Of a stretch of DNA of 64,000 nucleotides, positions 1-11,810 are shown piece by piece. Numbering within the stretch: position 1 is the stretch's first letter; each line of letters opens with the position of its first letter. The DNA is taken from positions 363,277 through 427,276 of the forward strand of contig SSBO01000010.1 of assembly GCA_005281725.1 (NCBI GenBank). Direction: 5' to 3'. This DNA comes from Wuchereria bancrofti. Taxonomy: Eukaryota; Nematoda; Chromadorea; Rhabditida; Onchocercidae. The translations under genes were made by a program, and so were the position numbers. The notes below the pieces were generated by a model, which made no database searches, was not told the origin of the DNA, and saw nothing but the letters and a program-made list of their open reading frames with translations.

Positions 1-45
1 ACTCCGATACCATCAATTTAGTCTGATTTTTCCTTGACATCACTC

Positions 46-80
46 TTTGACCTCATTCACCTTTGACCTTTTTCGGGTCA
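46..80. promoter_or_regulatory. Cluster of nuclear-receptor half-site-like motifs
   Basis: TTTGACCT occurs at 46-53 and 62-69 and GGGTCA at 75-80, giving direct and inverted AGGTCA-type half-sites within 35 bp. Nuclear hormone receptors bind such half-sites. Whether this lies in a promoter is unknown because no gene start is visible next to it. Confidence 0.25.
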
Positions 81-639
81 TTTCTTTGATGCTTTGAAAA
101 AAAAAAAATGGTATTAACACACTTTTGGTATTAACACAAATTCTCCTTTCTCTTCGTTCTTAATTACTTCTGCTGTGAACAACAGATTTCTCTTGTTGTT
201 TCACGTGGATTTCTCTTGTTCTCACGTAATAGCGTATGACGTAATAAACGTGATCTAAAACTACCTCACTCTCACACATATGTTTGTCGGCAAATATCAA
301 TGGAAACATCAAAGGAATCCGATATGAAAAAGTGAATGACAAAGGAGAGAATGAGACAACGAGAGGAATGAAAAGGAGAATATAAGAGGCAGAGATGCTA
401 TTAGCGACAGGTGTTATTACCTGGATTGCTTAATTACTTAATGGTACTAATTAGAGTGTGTGGGTGTGTACGTGTGTGTGTGTGGATTATCTTTCGGAGA
501 TTCATTTGACACATACTTTTACGTTCATTTTGTAATTCGTTTAGATAATTATTATAGGAATTTTTTTTATTGGGTAGGAATTTGGGTGCTCATTTAATTA
601 TCACGTATGGCGACAGAATTGTTCAATAATGGTGAACTT

Positions 640-1530
640 AAATTTGACCTATGACGAATTTGTATATTAAATAATATTTGAATAGGACAGTTCAGGTCAC
701 GAAATGATTGCGGTATAGTAGGGATTAAATTTTTGTTCAGAAGTATATTTGTAAGTAATAATCTATCGTGTTATTTCTAAAATATACAAATTTTAATCTA
801 TTTGGAGTATGCGAATTTTTAATGTATTTCAACTGAAAATCCAAAATTTTAGCTCTTTTTTCTATGAGAAAATTGTAATAAAAGTAAAACATGAATGTTA
901 AGTATTATATTAAGGATTGATTTTAAGTATTATATTAAGAACTCATGAGTATATCCGTATTTTTTATATTTTTCCATGACAAATTCATGTATTGAATAAT
1001 ATTTGATTCAATATTAGTATTTGGATTTAGTATTTTATTCAGTAATGTAATTCAGTAGCAGGTCAGTTTATTAAGTATTATATTAAGGATTGATTTTAAG
1101 TATTATATTAAGAACTCATGAGTGTATCCGTATTTTTACCTATATATTTAGCATACTTGAAATATGTATATATAGTTCAGTTCTTTCTTTTGCGAACAAA
1201 TTGTAATGGAGCGTGAATTATACTTATGACAAGTTTGTGCATTGATTCGTAAGATAATGTCACGGAATAGTTGTATTATATCGAGAATTGACTGTTGTTC
1301 ATAAGTATATCTGTAAATAGTACTTATTGTGTTATTTTTTATGTGTATACTTAGCATATTTAGAATATGTGAATTTTTAATATATTTCGATGGAAAATTT
1401 AATACTTCAGGTTTTTCTTCAGTTGATAAACGTAAGCATTAACGTGAATTATAACTAGGACAAGTTTGTACATTGATTGTTAAAATAATTAAGATCACAG
1501 ATTAGCTGTAAAATATTGAATATCATTTGT
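640..1530. repeat. Degenerate dispersed/tandem repeat, four diverged copies
   Basis: Related stretches begin near 651 (ATGACGAATTTGTATATT), 976 (ATGACAAATTCATGTATT), 1226 (ATGACAAGTTTGTGCATT) and 1457 (AGGACAAGTTTGTACATT), each followed by similar AT-rich sequence. Inside the array a near-identical direct repeat of about 68 bp lies at 898-965 and 1071-1138. The spacing is irregular (325, 250 and 231 bp), so this is an old, decayed array. Confidence 0.55.
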
Positions 1531-2141
1531 AAGTATATCAGTATGTTGTATCATATCTGTCTCATATTAATAATGCATTCAGGTTATTCGTTGCGTCATA
1601 TTTTCTGTATAGTTACGTATAGAGTATGCTATATTTTCCGGAAGGGAACATCAGAAATTGTTTTATCTGTGGTCATGTTGACTAGAATCTATTCACTGAA
1701 TTCAAATCTGATTTAGTTAAACAATGATTGGTTTAGTTTTAATTTAAATGAAAAAGCATTAATTCTCAAGGAAGGTCAAGGTCACTAGATCTGGTATGTC
1801 AGCAATCCATTAAAATTATATTGACATTGTCAGCATTTTTTTTTGTCGTACTATGTCATTGGACTCAGATGTTTATATTTTAGCAATTTATTTATATCTG
1901 TTTCCGCTTATATCTGTGAAGGTACAATTAGCGTTATGTTTTATTACGAAACTTATTTATTGTAGATTTCATTTTTCATTAACAAATTTTCGTATTTGAA
2001 TCGGTGTAATGAAATTTCATTGTAATGGATGTTTTATTGCCCAGCTTTTTCAGATTCTTCTTTTTCGGATGCTTCTTTTTTATCGATTTCTTCATCAAAT
2101 CAGCAGATTCTTCTCCTAGTAAACAATCATCGTCAGAAAAA

Positions 2142-5100
2142 ATGATTGAGGAGGACGACAACTGTGATGCATTCCTGTTAGAAGCAATGATTTGTTCGAT
2201 TTGTTTTACGGTCAGTGTTTTATACGTATATGTATATCTCATATTAAAATATTAAAATTATGCATATGTTACAGTAAACAAAAGATGCATATAGGATAAT
2301 TAGACTAAATGTTTAGCAAATCTTAGTAGACTAAGTATAAAGTTAGAATAGATTCGTTTCATTCCAGCACTATATTTGCGAATATTTTTTTTTATATATA
2401 AATCTTAAAGATATTTAATGAGCCGAAACAACTACAATGTGGTCATTCATTTTGTGCGATATGTATCGATCAACTATATAAGGATGTGGAACAGGAATAT
2501 ACTTGTCCTTTATGTCGTGCACATTTTACAATTCCACCAGTGATCAATTATTCCTTGAAAAGTTAGCGTTTTATACAAATCCTTTTTTTCTCTCTCTTTC
2601 TGATTTTGTTTGGAACTATTTGAAGAGAGAGAGATCGTTGACTGGATAGACAATTTTATAACGTCTTTTTTTTTCTTTCCAGCATACAATCAGATTTAAA
2701 TTGTTTGTTTTAGATTTAGAGAGAAGAAAAAAAGAAATAAAACAAAATTCTAGGAGAAAGGAAATGAACCAGCTCTGCTTTCAGTTGTCACAAGATAGGA
2801 TTAGAGATGAGGTTGGGATAAGTTAAAAGAGCTGTCATCAAGTATTAAGTTAAAAGTATATAACTTGCTGATTTTTCTGAAGCAAGAAAAATTTTCTAGG
2901 CCTTGTATCTCGAATAAAAGAAAGAGATGCTATGATTAAACATTGTCAACAGTGTTCGAGAGTTGCAAAACCAGAAGATCAGTATTGCTGTGATGATTGC
3001 GATCATATTGATAGAATAGAGGTGCCGATCCTCTCTAATAAGAAGAATAATGAACTGAGAACTATGTAACCTGCTGAGTTAGTGGAATTGATAATTGTTA
3101 TATACGAAAGTTGTTTATTTATTTATTTTTTCTTTTTTTTTGTACTCACTGAGACGGTAAGTTCGTAAAACAGGAAAATTATCGGAGAAAATATTGGAAC
3201 CTATATTAGACAAACTAATTAGTGTTAATTAGTTAGAGCTTTGCAATTTGAAATTTGGAACATGATACTCTTGATAAAGTTATAAAGTTAAAAGAAGTGT
3301 GCAAACGAATTCATGTAAATTTGAGATATGCTTTGTAAATAATATTGCTACATATCTTGATAAAAATGTCACAGATGTAGGTGATAATTATCATGAAGAG
3401 AGGTCAGTTTATTTATATCTTTGGAATTAAATTTTTGAGCACGTTCGTTGCGGTTTGTGTGTAATAAATGGTCATGCTAAGATGGGTCACACTATATCAA
3501 AGTATGGCGAATCAAAGGAACGAATTAAAACAGCTCAGCAAACACTTCAAGAAATGATCACTGAAACTCTACAGCTTTTGAAAGAATGTAAAAAATTGGG
3601 GACTGATCGTCTCAGTTGTGTTGAGAATTTGTTTAAGGTTTGTTTCGATTATAAATTGGTAAATTATAATCCTTACTTTTTCTCTTTTCCTTGTATTGAA
3701 GAAAAGAGCAAAAAGTAAAGTAATTTTGTTTTACCGGATATTAGTTTCCCTTGTGCTAAATATTATGCATGAAAAAAACAGAAGAATTTCTTGGTAAAAT
3801 ATGAATGAGCATATTTTTTTTTTTCTTTTCATTATTTAAGTGAAGTGTAAGGTGAGAAAATGTTTGGTAAAAGAAAAAGAAAATGTGTTCTTTTAACATA
3901 AGTATTTCAGTTATTGGATGAACAGTATGCACAGTTTCAAGGATTAGAAATAGCACTGAATGATGGTGGATTTATATCAAAAAAGGATATTGAGATGAAA
4001 TTAGAGCACGCTCGACAATTACGTGAAATTTACATGCGGGTTTGTTGCTTAATGTTATTCAGGTTATATATAAAAACATTTAATAAAAAAAATGATAATT
4101 TGCTTAGTTTATTTGAAAAATTAATTTTTTTAGTATAATTCGGCTTAAAAAAAAGTATAAAAAATAAAAGTAAGGCAAAAAATAAAAAAAGCTAGAACGA
4201 GCTAGAATGCTGAACTATTAGGCATACAAATGGAGAATTGTCTGACATTCTTATCTATTATGTCTGGATATTGAATTTATATGTTCTCTTTTCAAGTTAG
4301 ATTATTTTAACTGGATATCTTTTATGAAGTAGACATTATATGGCAGTATTGTAAGAAGTTGTAATAACAACTAGTTCCTTTTTTCATCAATAAATTATTA
4401 TTTATAGGATAGTAATATTGATTGGCTCAGAACAGTAATATTAAATCTTACATTGATCTTTTTTCCAGTTAAAAATTCTGATCTCCAAACAAATGTAAAC
4501 GACTGAATGATGAAGAGATTTCTTTTTTCCTTCATCATAAATATTTCTGTTGTTAATTGTCCAATATCAATTTTTTTTTTTTTTTTTCATCATATCTGAT
4601 TAGTCGAGTAGTAAGATGGATGAAATCAGACGATTTAAAGATTGATCTATTGCTATGGAGTATAAATACTTATATTCCGGATGTTTTGATTAGATAACTG
4701 GATTATTTTAGAGTACATCCGAATTTGCTACACTGATGAATACTATGTTCAACGAAATTACGGTACTAACAGAAAGGACAGGCGTGGAATTGGCAAGTCA
4801 TGCTGCATATAAAGATATAATTGACAAAAGAGGATTGACTGCACAATCCGCGCAGTAAGTTTTTCTTTATTCAATACAAAATTATAGTATATCAAATTTT
4901 ATAATTTTGTACAATATATTTTCTAATATAACTAATATTACTTTGATATTATTTTTATTTTGTAGTTGTGGTTACGTAAAACTTTTGGATTCTTGAATAA
5001 CTTGACAGCATTGGTTTATTAAATTTCTTGAAAATTTAAGTTTTACTTTTTTTTTTTTATTTTTTGTACAATTATCCATTTTTTTCCTCTACACATTTAA

Positions 5101-5425
5101 GTGGTTGAAATAGAAATATATTATGAATTGATATATGTAATAAATTAGTCTTGTAGATTTTAATAATTATTGCTTTAGTATTGGAGTTAATTTCAGAGAG
5201 CAAAAACAATCATGGTTTGAATATCAACGAAATGGACGTGTTAGTGCATTATGCTCAGTTATAGCACGCAGAAATGCTACTATAGCTCGACGTCATCTCA
5301 TGACGTTCAATGAGAACTCAGAATCTGAATCAAGTATGGATATAACGTCATCAACGTCAACAGCATCTGTCACATCTTCTTTACCCGTATCGAGTAATCA
5401 GGCCATATTAGCTCATCAAACCTGA
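2142..5425 (+). CDS. TRIM-type RING finger / B-box / coiled-coil protein
   Basis: Probable E3 ubiquitin ligase of the tripartite-motif class. Model: exons 2142-2210, 2411-2561, 2900-3021, 3440-3637, 3911-4039, 4712-4854 and 5197-5425, 346 residues, phases consistent throughout. The C3HC4 RING is complete: C18-x2-C21, C33-x-H35, C38-x2-C41, C55-x2-C58. A B-box-like zinc module follows (C89, C92, C103, C107, C118, C121, H126, H131). Residues about 132-260 are rich in Glu, Lys and Leu and probably form a coiled coil. The C-terminus is a Ser/Thr-rich tail, and no NHL, FN3 or B30.2 domain is seen. The start was chosen at the first ATG after a TCAG at 2133-2136, in frame with the RING. The exon 3/4 junction is weakest: donor GAG|gtgccg and acceptor TTTTTGAG are both poor. 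An AATAAA lies at about 5470. The specific orthologue is not recognised. Confidence 0.8.
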
Positions 5426-6086
5426 TTGATTTTGTCATCAGGAAATATGATTTATTAATTTTTTAGAAAAATAAAGTGGCTTATAAAAATCCAATTAGCT
5501 CATAGGGTTTATAAAAAAAAAAAAGAGAAATGTAAAAGCTTGTAAAAACAAATTTTTGCAGATTATTTTAGGAATGTGATTTAGTTTCTGCTCAAATATT
5601 TTATTTTTGGTTTTGGTATAATTTTGATGCTTGTTATCAGTTTCATAATAATAATCTTTTATATATTCACGTTTAATACATTGAAAAATGTACCCGTAAT
5701 TTTAAATAATCAATTGTTCAGATCAGTAGATTTATCCATCATTTCTGTGATTAATTAAATATGGTGTAGTAAGTAAACTCGGTAATGCACTCGATACTTT
5801 GAACTTTATGGTGTAAATTGTATAGCTTTGATTAATATCTTATAAAAATTTTTCTCATATTTGAATCTTTTGAAATTGTGTATTTCTGCTTTTTTTGTAT
5901 ATTTCTGTTTTTTTTTTTAACTCCTGCTCAATTGTTATGAGTAGCAAAAAATTCTTAGGATGTTAATATATTAATGAATTCATTGTGTTAACATTAGGAA
6001 AACTTGGAGAATAGAAAAGTTTTAAATGTGATCTGTAAATGTAGCAAGGATGTTCTGAATTTCACATGAACATTTAAGAGAATTTT
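5426..6086. other. Intergenic spacer, RING gene to mL49 gene
   Basis: About 660 bp of AT-rich sequence. It contains the probable poly(A) signal of the upstream gene (AATAAA near 5470) and the short 5' leader of the next gene. No further structure is visible. Confidence 0.5.
5470..5475 (+). terminator. Poly(A) signal AATAAA (RING gene)
   Basis: AATAAA about 45 bases after the stop codon of the RING/B-box gene. Confidence 0.5.
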
Positions 6087-7449
6087 ATGTTACGACATTC
6101 TTTGAAACGAATCGGAAATGCTATGGAGTTAACAAAATGTCATTGTCGGAAAATTAACAGTGAAGAAAATGCCGCGACATCAAGCGGTGAAATTTGGGAT
6201 GATCCATGGCAAGCTGCTACATCAAAAATAGGTATCAATTTTTGTTCTGAATTAACATTTTACTTTGAGAATATTTTATTTGTAACATTTGTTTTACCGG
6301 TTTAAGGGCATGAACATTTGTTGTCATTCTTTATTACGATAAATTGTCTTTTTCATTTGAGTTTAAAATTCTTCTAGCTAATAAATTCTGAGATTTTTTG
6401 GTTTGCTCTGTTGCTTCACTTTTTTTTTTTCTATATCATAAAGTTTAATATATTATTGCTTGATCATAAATTAAATACACAGAGAATTATTTTAGAGCAT
6501 ACGCGAAGTAAAGCAATTGAGATATCAGTTGATTGGAAGTATGTACAAAGGCTTATGCCAAAGAAATTGATACCTGATGTACCAAACCATGATACATATC
6601 CAACACCTAGTGGATGGAGACCACCAAAACGTATGATTTTTTCTTTATTTTTCTTTTTTCTCTTTTTGGCAACAATTTTAGGAAACCAATTTTACCTAAT
6701 AATTGATTTCCAGAATTTGTTTTTCCAAAATAAGCTATTCATAAAAAAATTTGTTTTTTTTTTCTTTTTCAGCTCGAGCAGACCTAACATTTTACGTGGA
6801 GCGAAATCGTGATCATTTATTACCACTTTATTTGGAAACGAGGAGAGATCAATTAGATCCAAAGACATTAGAGTTTGAATATGTTGAATTGGTACTGGTG
6901 AAAGGAATTCATGGCGATATATTCGTATGTTCTACCTCTCTTTTTCTTTTCACTTCTAACAATTTATAATTATTACATCTTATTTATGTTTATTGTCAAT
7001 AGAAAATCTTTTTTGTGTAACATATGAATCAGCTTTTTTACATTCAATAAATTTCTTTAGTTATGATATTTGAAATTGTTTGGTTTGGTTGGATTTGAAT
7101 CGATTATTTAGATATAGAAAATTTTATTTTCTAAAAAAAAAAACAACTAATGAGTAACTTCCGCAAAATTTTTCTATAGGATATCATATGCATTGTAATA
7201 TACGTCATTCTTTGTTCTGTAATATTTCCAATAAAACAGACTTTTGTGAAATTTCCAGAAAATTAGTCATTCTTTTACATCTAAAAAAAAATTTGTATTA
7301 AGGAATGTGAAAAAAAAATACGAGAATATTTGGAAGAATATTTGCATCATCCAATTGCAACGCATGTTGATGAACTGAAAGGATTTATTCGAATAAAAGG
7401 TGCTGATCGTGCTGTCGTTGAACAGTGTTTGTATGACTTTGGTTTTTGA
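6087..7449 (+). CDS. mrpl-49: Mitochondrial large-subunit ribosomal protein mL49
   Basis: Component of the mitoribosomal large subunit, acting in mitochondrial translation. Exons 6087-6231, 6496-6630, 6773-6924 and 7303-7449 splice in consistent phase to a 192-residue protein, near the family's usual size (about 160-190). The diagnostic family stretch is present: YPTPSGWRPPKPRADLTFYV, then a run ending in LVKGIHGDIF, where mL49 proteins carry an aromatic-rich segment followed by a (K)GDIW/F-like motif, and a C-terminal helix beginning ECEKKIREYLEEYL. The N-terminus (MLRHSLKRIGNAMELTKCHCRK) is basic and amphipathic, as expected of a mitochondrial presequence. The gene lies 661 bp downstream of the RING gene on the same strand and could share a transcript with it. 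A probable AATAAA follows at about 7490. Confidence 0.88.
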
Positions 7450-8728
7450 ATTGTTGAAGTTTTTTCCAGTCGTAATTAAAATTGCTAGAGAATAAATATT
7501 GTTTGCAGTTGAGAGATTTCGATATACGTGCAATCATTTTCTTTAAATGAAAAGTTAATATTTCTCATGAAAACGATTTTTCAATGTTCAATGCAATCCA
7601 TTTATATGCCTTCTTCATCTTTTCGATATTGCAAACAAATGATCGTAAGAAAAAGTCAATCCGAACTTGAGTATAGTATTATGTAGAATATATATGTTAA
7701 AATGAGCATTTGATGTTGTAGTTGTCATTAGACCATTATTACGTCGAAAGTAGACATTACTTTTATTATTTTTCATTTGTTTACGCATTTCTTAGCTAAC
7801 ACTCAGTCTCTGATTTAAAAAAAAAAGGAAAGGAAAGAGAAAAGAAAAAGTGAAATTAAATACACATTCTTCGAAATGTAGCGAAATTTTTAGACATAGC
7901 GTTTCTATTTTATAAAATTCTTTATAGTAAATCATTTTTGAATTGAAAACAATTCACTATTTATAGCAACAAAATTATACATGCTTCTGTTGATGAAGAC
8001 TGAAATTTTAATTGGAGCCAGGCTGTGACTTCTATTTTCATTTAATAATTAATTATAATTAGGTAATTTGTATAGTCATTGATAGTATTAGATAATGAAC
8101 ATTATTCCAGCATGGAGTTGACTTAAAGATCAGGTAGGTAGTTTGGCTCAAGTTTAAAATAAAGGAGATTTTGAGAAGTTAAAATTTAGTCAATTGATTG
8201 CATTACTTGGATTTGTTGCAAAGATTGACTAAAATGGGCGAAAAGAGGAAGAAGGAAGCCGTAACTTTTCTTGTGTGGTAATGGAGTAATAATAAAGTTT
8301 GTTGGAAGATGTTGTCTAAGAGTTAAATTAAAATGAGATTAAATTAATGTGAGAAAAAATGGATGTAAAAGTTGTGCCGGCTAATTATTAATTTTTGATA
8401 AATAGAAATTGGGATAAACAATTTATGATTGTTTACGTTTGATACACGTTACGTAAGCTAGTTTTCGTACTTTGATATGATTACATCATTTTTATTACAT
8501 TTCTTGAATACAATGAAAATTTGCTTACTTAAGTTTATCATTATTCACAATCATATTAAAATTATGCTGCTTAGATATCATATCAGCTTATGCTTCTTGT
8601 CAGCAATTCATTTATAGGTTACATTTGCGCTAATGTCATATTTGCATTTTATGCTGCTTCATGTTAATGATGATATTTTCAGGCTACTTTTTTTGTTCTT
8701 AATTTTATATCGCTGTAACAATTTTTTA
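7450..8728. other. Intergenic spacer, mL49 to MIM1-motif gene
   Basis: About 1.28 kb of AT-rich DNA with no supported exon. A strong 3' splice-like TATTTTCAG ends at 8682, 46 bases before the next start codon, and has no upstream exon to pair with. Confidence 0.5.
8671..8682 (+). promoter_or_regulatory. Putative trans-splice acceptor
   Basis: TATTTTCAG ends at 8682, shortly before the start codon at 8729. No donor exon is seen upstream, so a spliced-leader acceptor is the simplest reading. Confidence 0.4.
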
Positions 8729-11038
8729 ATGAGTAATAACAAACGGTGGATTGATGATGATTTGCCACCTCCATCGATGCGACAAAAGTATACGCATGGT
8801 TTATTACGATATTTTTCTCCTTCAACATATTCAAATCATCAAATGGAGGAGAAAGATAAAATTTTACAACAAAGGTTAACAAATTTAAACATGGATAAGT
8901 TTAATAAAAATCAAATGGAAACATTATCATCGTTGGAGGAGCGGGCAAAACTGCTAACAATGAATGATGGAAGTAAGCATTTACATTTAAATTTCTCTTT
9001 GATTGTTTTTTTCTCTTTTTGGTAAATTTTTACACGTCGGTAAGATTTTCTGTTACAATTTCGGTAAGAGATTTATGTGGAGTAATTAGTTAATTAATGT
9101 TTATTTTTTCTATCTATTTCATTCTATTTGCATTTTTCTGAGAAGACGAGGAAATTTATTATTATTGTACAGTCTTTTTTTTCTTGTTTCCTTTTCTATT
9201 GATCAGAATAAATGATTATTTCATTTCTGTAGATTTTATAAAATACATTTATTTTAAGGTCAAGATATGCCTTCAGTGAGTGACATAGAAAAACGACTAT
9301 CAAAGCTTCATGATTTGCCTTTGGAGGATATCAGATATCCGAGGGTATACCTAGCAATTATTTTATCACAGTATTAGTTCGTAATTTCAGTTCAGTTTCA
9401 AGATAATATATGCATTACTGTTGCCATTTCGGCACATTAAATTGTAAAGTAAAGCAATCTCATTTACTTATAACTTTTTTTTGTTGTAATATTAGTCAAT
9501 TTTCAGTCTGCTATTGTAAATGCAAATAAAATTGAAGAAGAAACGGTTGATAAGCTGATGAGACGAGCAAGAGATGAAGCTATGTTAGAGACAAAGTGGG
9601 ATGCTTCTAGGAAATCGGAAGACAAACATGATATTGATCCGACTGAATTCATTAAAATGTGCAAAAATAATGCTTCTGTTCCAGATGGTATCCCTCTTTT
9701 TAAAACTATCAGTTTTATTTATTGAAACAGAAAATTTATTTTCATATTTCTTTTACGATGATTGTATTGTTATCTAGTATTTATTTTTTTTTGTGAAGTA
9801 GTTACTTTACAGAAGTACGAAACTCTCGATCAAGTAATTAATTGGTATTTTGTTGTTCCACATTAGAATTCGATTTTCGAACTTTAAGAAAAATGATTCG
9901 TTACAAATCTTTATTTGGTCAATAACAATTATTTAGTCAATAATATTTTTGCACAGGAATTTCATTTTATATTTGCTTTCTAGAAAGACTATGCATTTCA
10001 TATCATTTACCTAAGGAAAAAACCTTTTGCTAAGTATCTTAATTTTGATGAAAAATTGTCATTAATTGAATTGATGATTTTAAGAGTTGAATGGTGAGCT
10101 ATTCATATCAGATACAGATCTAATGGGTCAAGATACGATTCGAAATTTGAAAGAGATACAACGAACGATGAAGTTAGCCAAGCAACGAAGTGTAGAGGCA
10201 GCTAAATTGACAGGCATAAGCAGTAATAATCATACAATGGACAATGAAATTAAAAAACTAATGAAATTAAGTATGAAAAGATTTATTCTATAAAATATGG
10301 ATGAAATATAAATACATTGTTGTAAATATACACACATTTAGTTTAGTGAAATTTCAAGCTTTAATATAAAATACTTGATCAGGCAAACAGCACAGTTATG
10401 TAATTCCCCTTCATCCTACTTTTAAATGCTAATTTATACGAATGTGTGTTATTGCATTATTGAAATAAAATTTATTTTTGATTGCTTACGAAACCATCAT
10501 TTTAGCCAACCAAAGTAATCTAAAATCAAGAAAAATAAGTGATGAATTGAGCAAATTCTGGGACAGAAGACGGGATCACGAAGTTCTGAGTTCTTCGGAA
10601 TCCAGTTTCAAAAGCGAAAATTCAGACGATAAAAGCGAAATTTCAGACGACAAAAGCGAAATCGATTGTGAAGAATTGCGCAAAGTAAATGCTCTCTTAT
10701 CAATGAATTATAGTCTTTCTTATTTACTTATTGGATATATCTATCATCATTGCATGGAAAAAAAGGCACAAATGAGATATATCCAGTTTTTAATAGTTGA
10801 AATTGTTGTATCCAATACTTTGATATATTTGTAATTTGGTTAAGTGGTGTATGAAACCTTTGGTTCATATTTTTCCAGTTTATTAAAATTAGCATAATCA
10901 TTACTGAGAACTATTCTTTGTTTTAAGATTGTACTGGAAGCTGAGAAAGCAGAGAATGAAGCTATGCAATTGGTGAAAGAATCGAAGAAAAATAACAAGA
11001 AGAGTGGTATACTTTCTAGAATTTTCCATTCTCGATAA
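8729..11038 (+). CDS. MIM1-motif protein resembling ANCHR/ZFYVE19, no FYVE domain
   Basis: Exons 8729-8972, 9259-9344, 9507-9687, 10085-10270, 10506-10684 and 10928-11038 give 328 residues in consistent phase. Two MIM1-like motifs of the form (L/I)xxRLxxL are seen: LQQRLTNL at 46-53 and IEKRLSKL at 91-98. MIM1 helices bind MIT domains such as that of VPS4. The order of motifs, and the following segment KLMRRARDEAMLETKWDASR, resemble the abscission checkpoint protein ANCHR (ZFYVE19), which delays cytokinetic abscission by holding VPS4. The N-terminal FYVE finger and C-terminal Cys-rich finger of vertebrate ANCHR are absent. The C-terminus instead has an acidic Ser-rich repeat (SDDKSE units) and a Lys-rich end. 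It could equally be another ESCRT-III/VPS4 partner. The start is the first ATG after the splice-like site at 8682. Confidence 0.6.
10599..10673 (+). repeat. In-frame 21-bp coding duplication (SDDKSE)
   Basis: The segment AAAAGCGAAA-(N)TTCAGACGA is repeated about three times at 21-bp spacing inside exon 5 of the MIM1-motif gene, giving repeated S-D-D-K-S-E acidic units. The unit is a multiple of three, so the frame is kept. Confidence 0.7.
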
Positions 11039-11810
11039 ATCTATATATCTGCCAATTCTTCACCATTTCAGTTTTTTGCTGCCGAAATATTTTAATGAAA
11101 ATCAACTGTGATTTACTTCAAAATAATTTGATGCAGCACTTTAGCTTTCGTAGTATAGTGAGTGAGTGAAGGTTGAACTTACATATTTTTTTGAAAATTT
11201 ACAGTTATTATGTGTCATATTGCTCATTAATTGTATAATGTTTCTTTTGATTGAAGTTATATTTCTCAGAATTTTTTTTATGACACCTGCTACTGCTTTT
11301 TTATATTGAATATGTTAGAATTTTGAGGTCTATATTCACAATTTGTAAGACAAACTGTAACAAATTGTTATAACCACTGATAGTTCAAGCATTTTCATAT
11401 CGATAATATTTTTAATCTACAGTTGCCTTTTTTTTATTATTTTATAATAAAATGTGTTATATTTTTAATGTATTATATTTTTTTATAATGTGTAAAAGTG
11501 CCTCATATTAGTAAGAACAATGGCAGGATGTAATTCTCTCCAAAATTTCACTTTTAGTTTTATGTCATCAGTGTAAAATAGACGAGTGAGCATAATCATA
11601 TTTTGAACTTTTTTTTGTGTTTGTAACTTTTTTTTTCTGGATACAGTTAATGCTATATATCTTTTCAGAAGTTCTCTTTAGAGCATTGTAATTTACTTGT
11701 TCTGATGCTCGCATATCTTTTCAAATATTTTACTTACTGTATGGTACCTCATTCTAAGTGTCATTTGGCATTATGAATGTTTCTGTCATATCAAATTTCA
11801 CTTAAATTAC
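11039..11810. other. Convergent intergenic spacer
   Basis: This spacer lies between the 3' ends of the plus-strand MIM1-motif gene and the minus-strand reductase gene. It is AT-rich, with an AATAAA-type signal near 11446 on the plus strand. Nothing else is supported. Confidence 0.5.

Larger units (their letters stand above)
1..2141. other. Gene-free 5' flank
   Basis: No ORF here has splice signals or protein-like composition. It holds TGACCT/GGGTCA half-sites (46-80), several ACGT motifs (about 203-251), a GT-rich run (about 460-483) and a degenerate repeat family (about 640-1530). The last hundred bases before the RING gene are T-rich. The short minus-strand ORF over 1979-2242 is antisense to the first RING exon and looks like a shadow. 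Confidence 0.6.

Noticed and set aside
1979..2242. 87-codon minus-strand ORF with Lys-rich tail
   Set aside because: Antisense shadow of the first RING exon.
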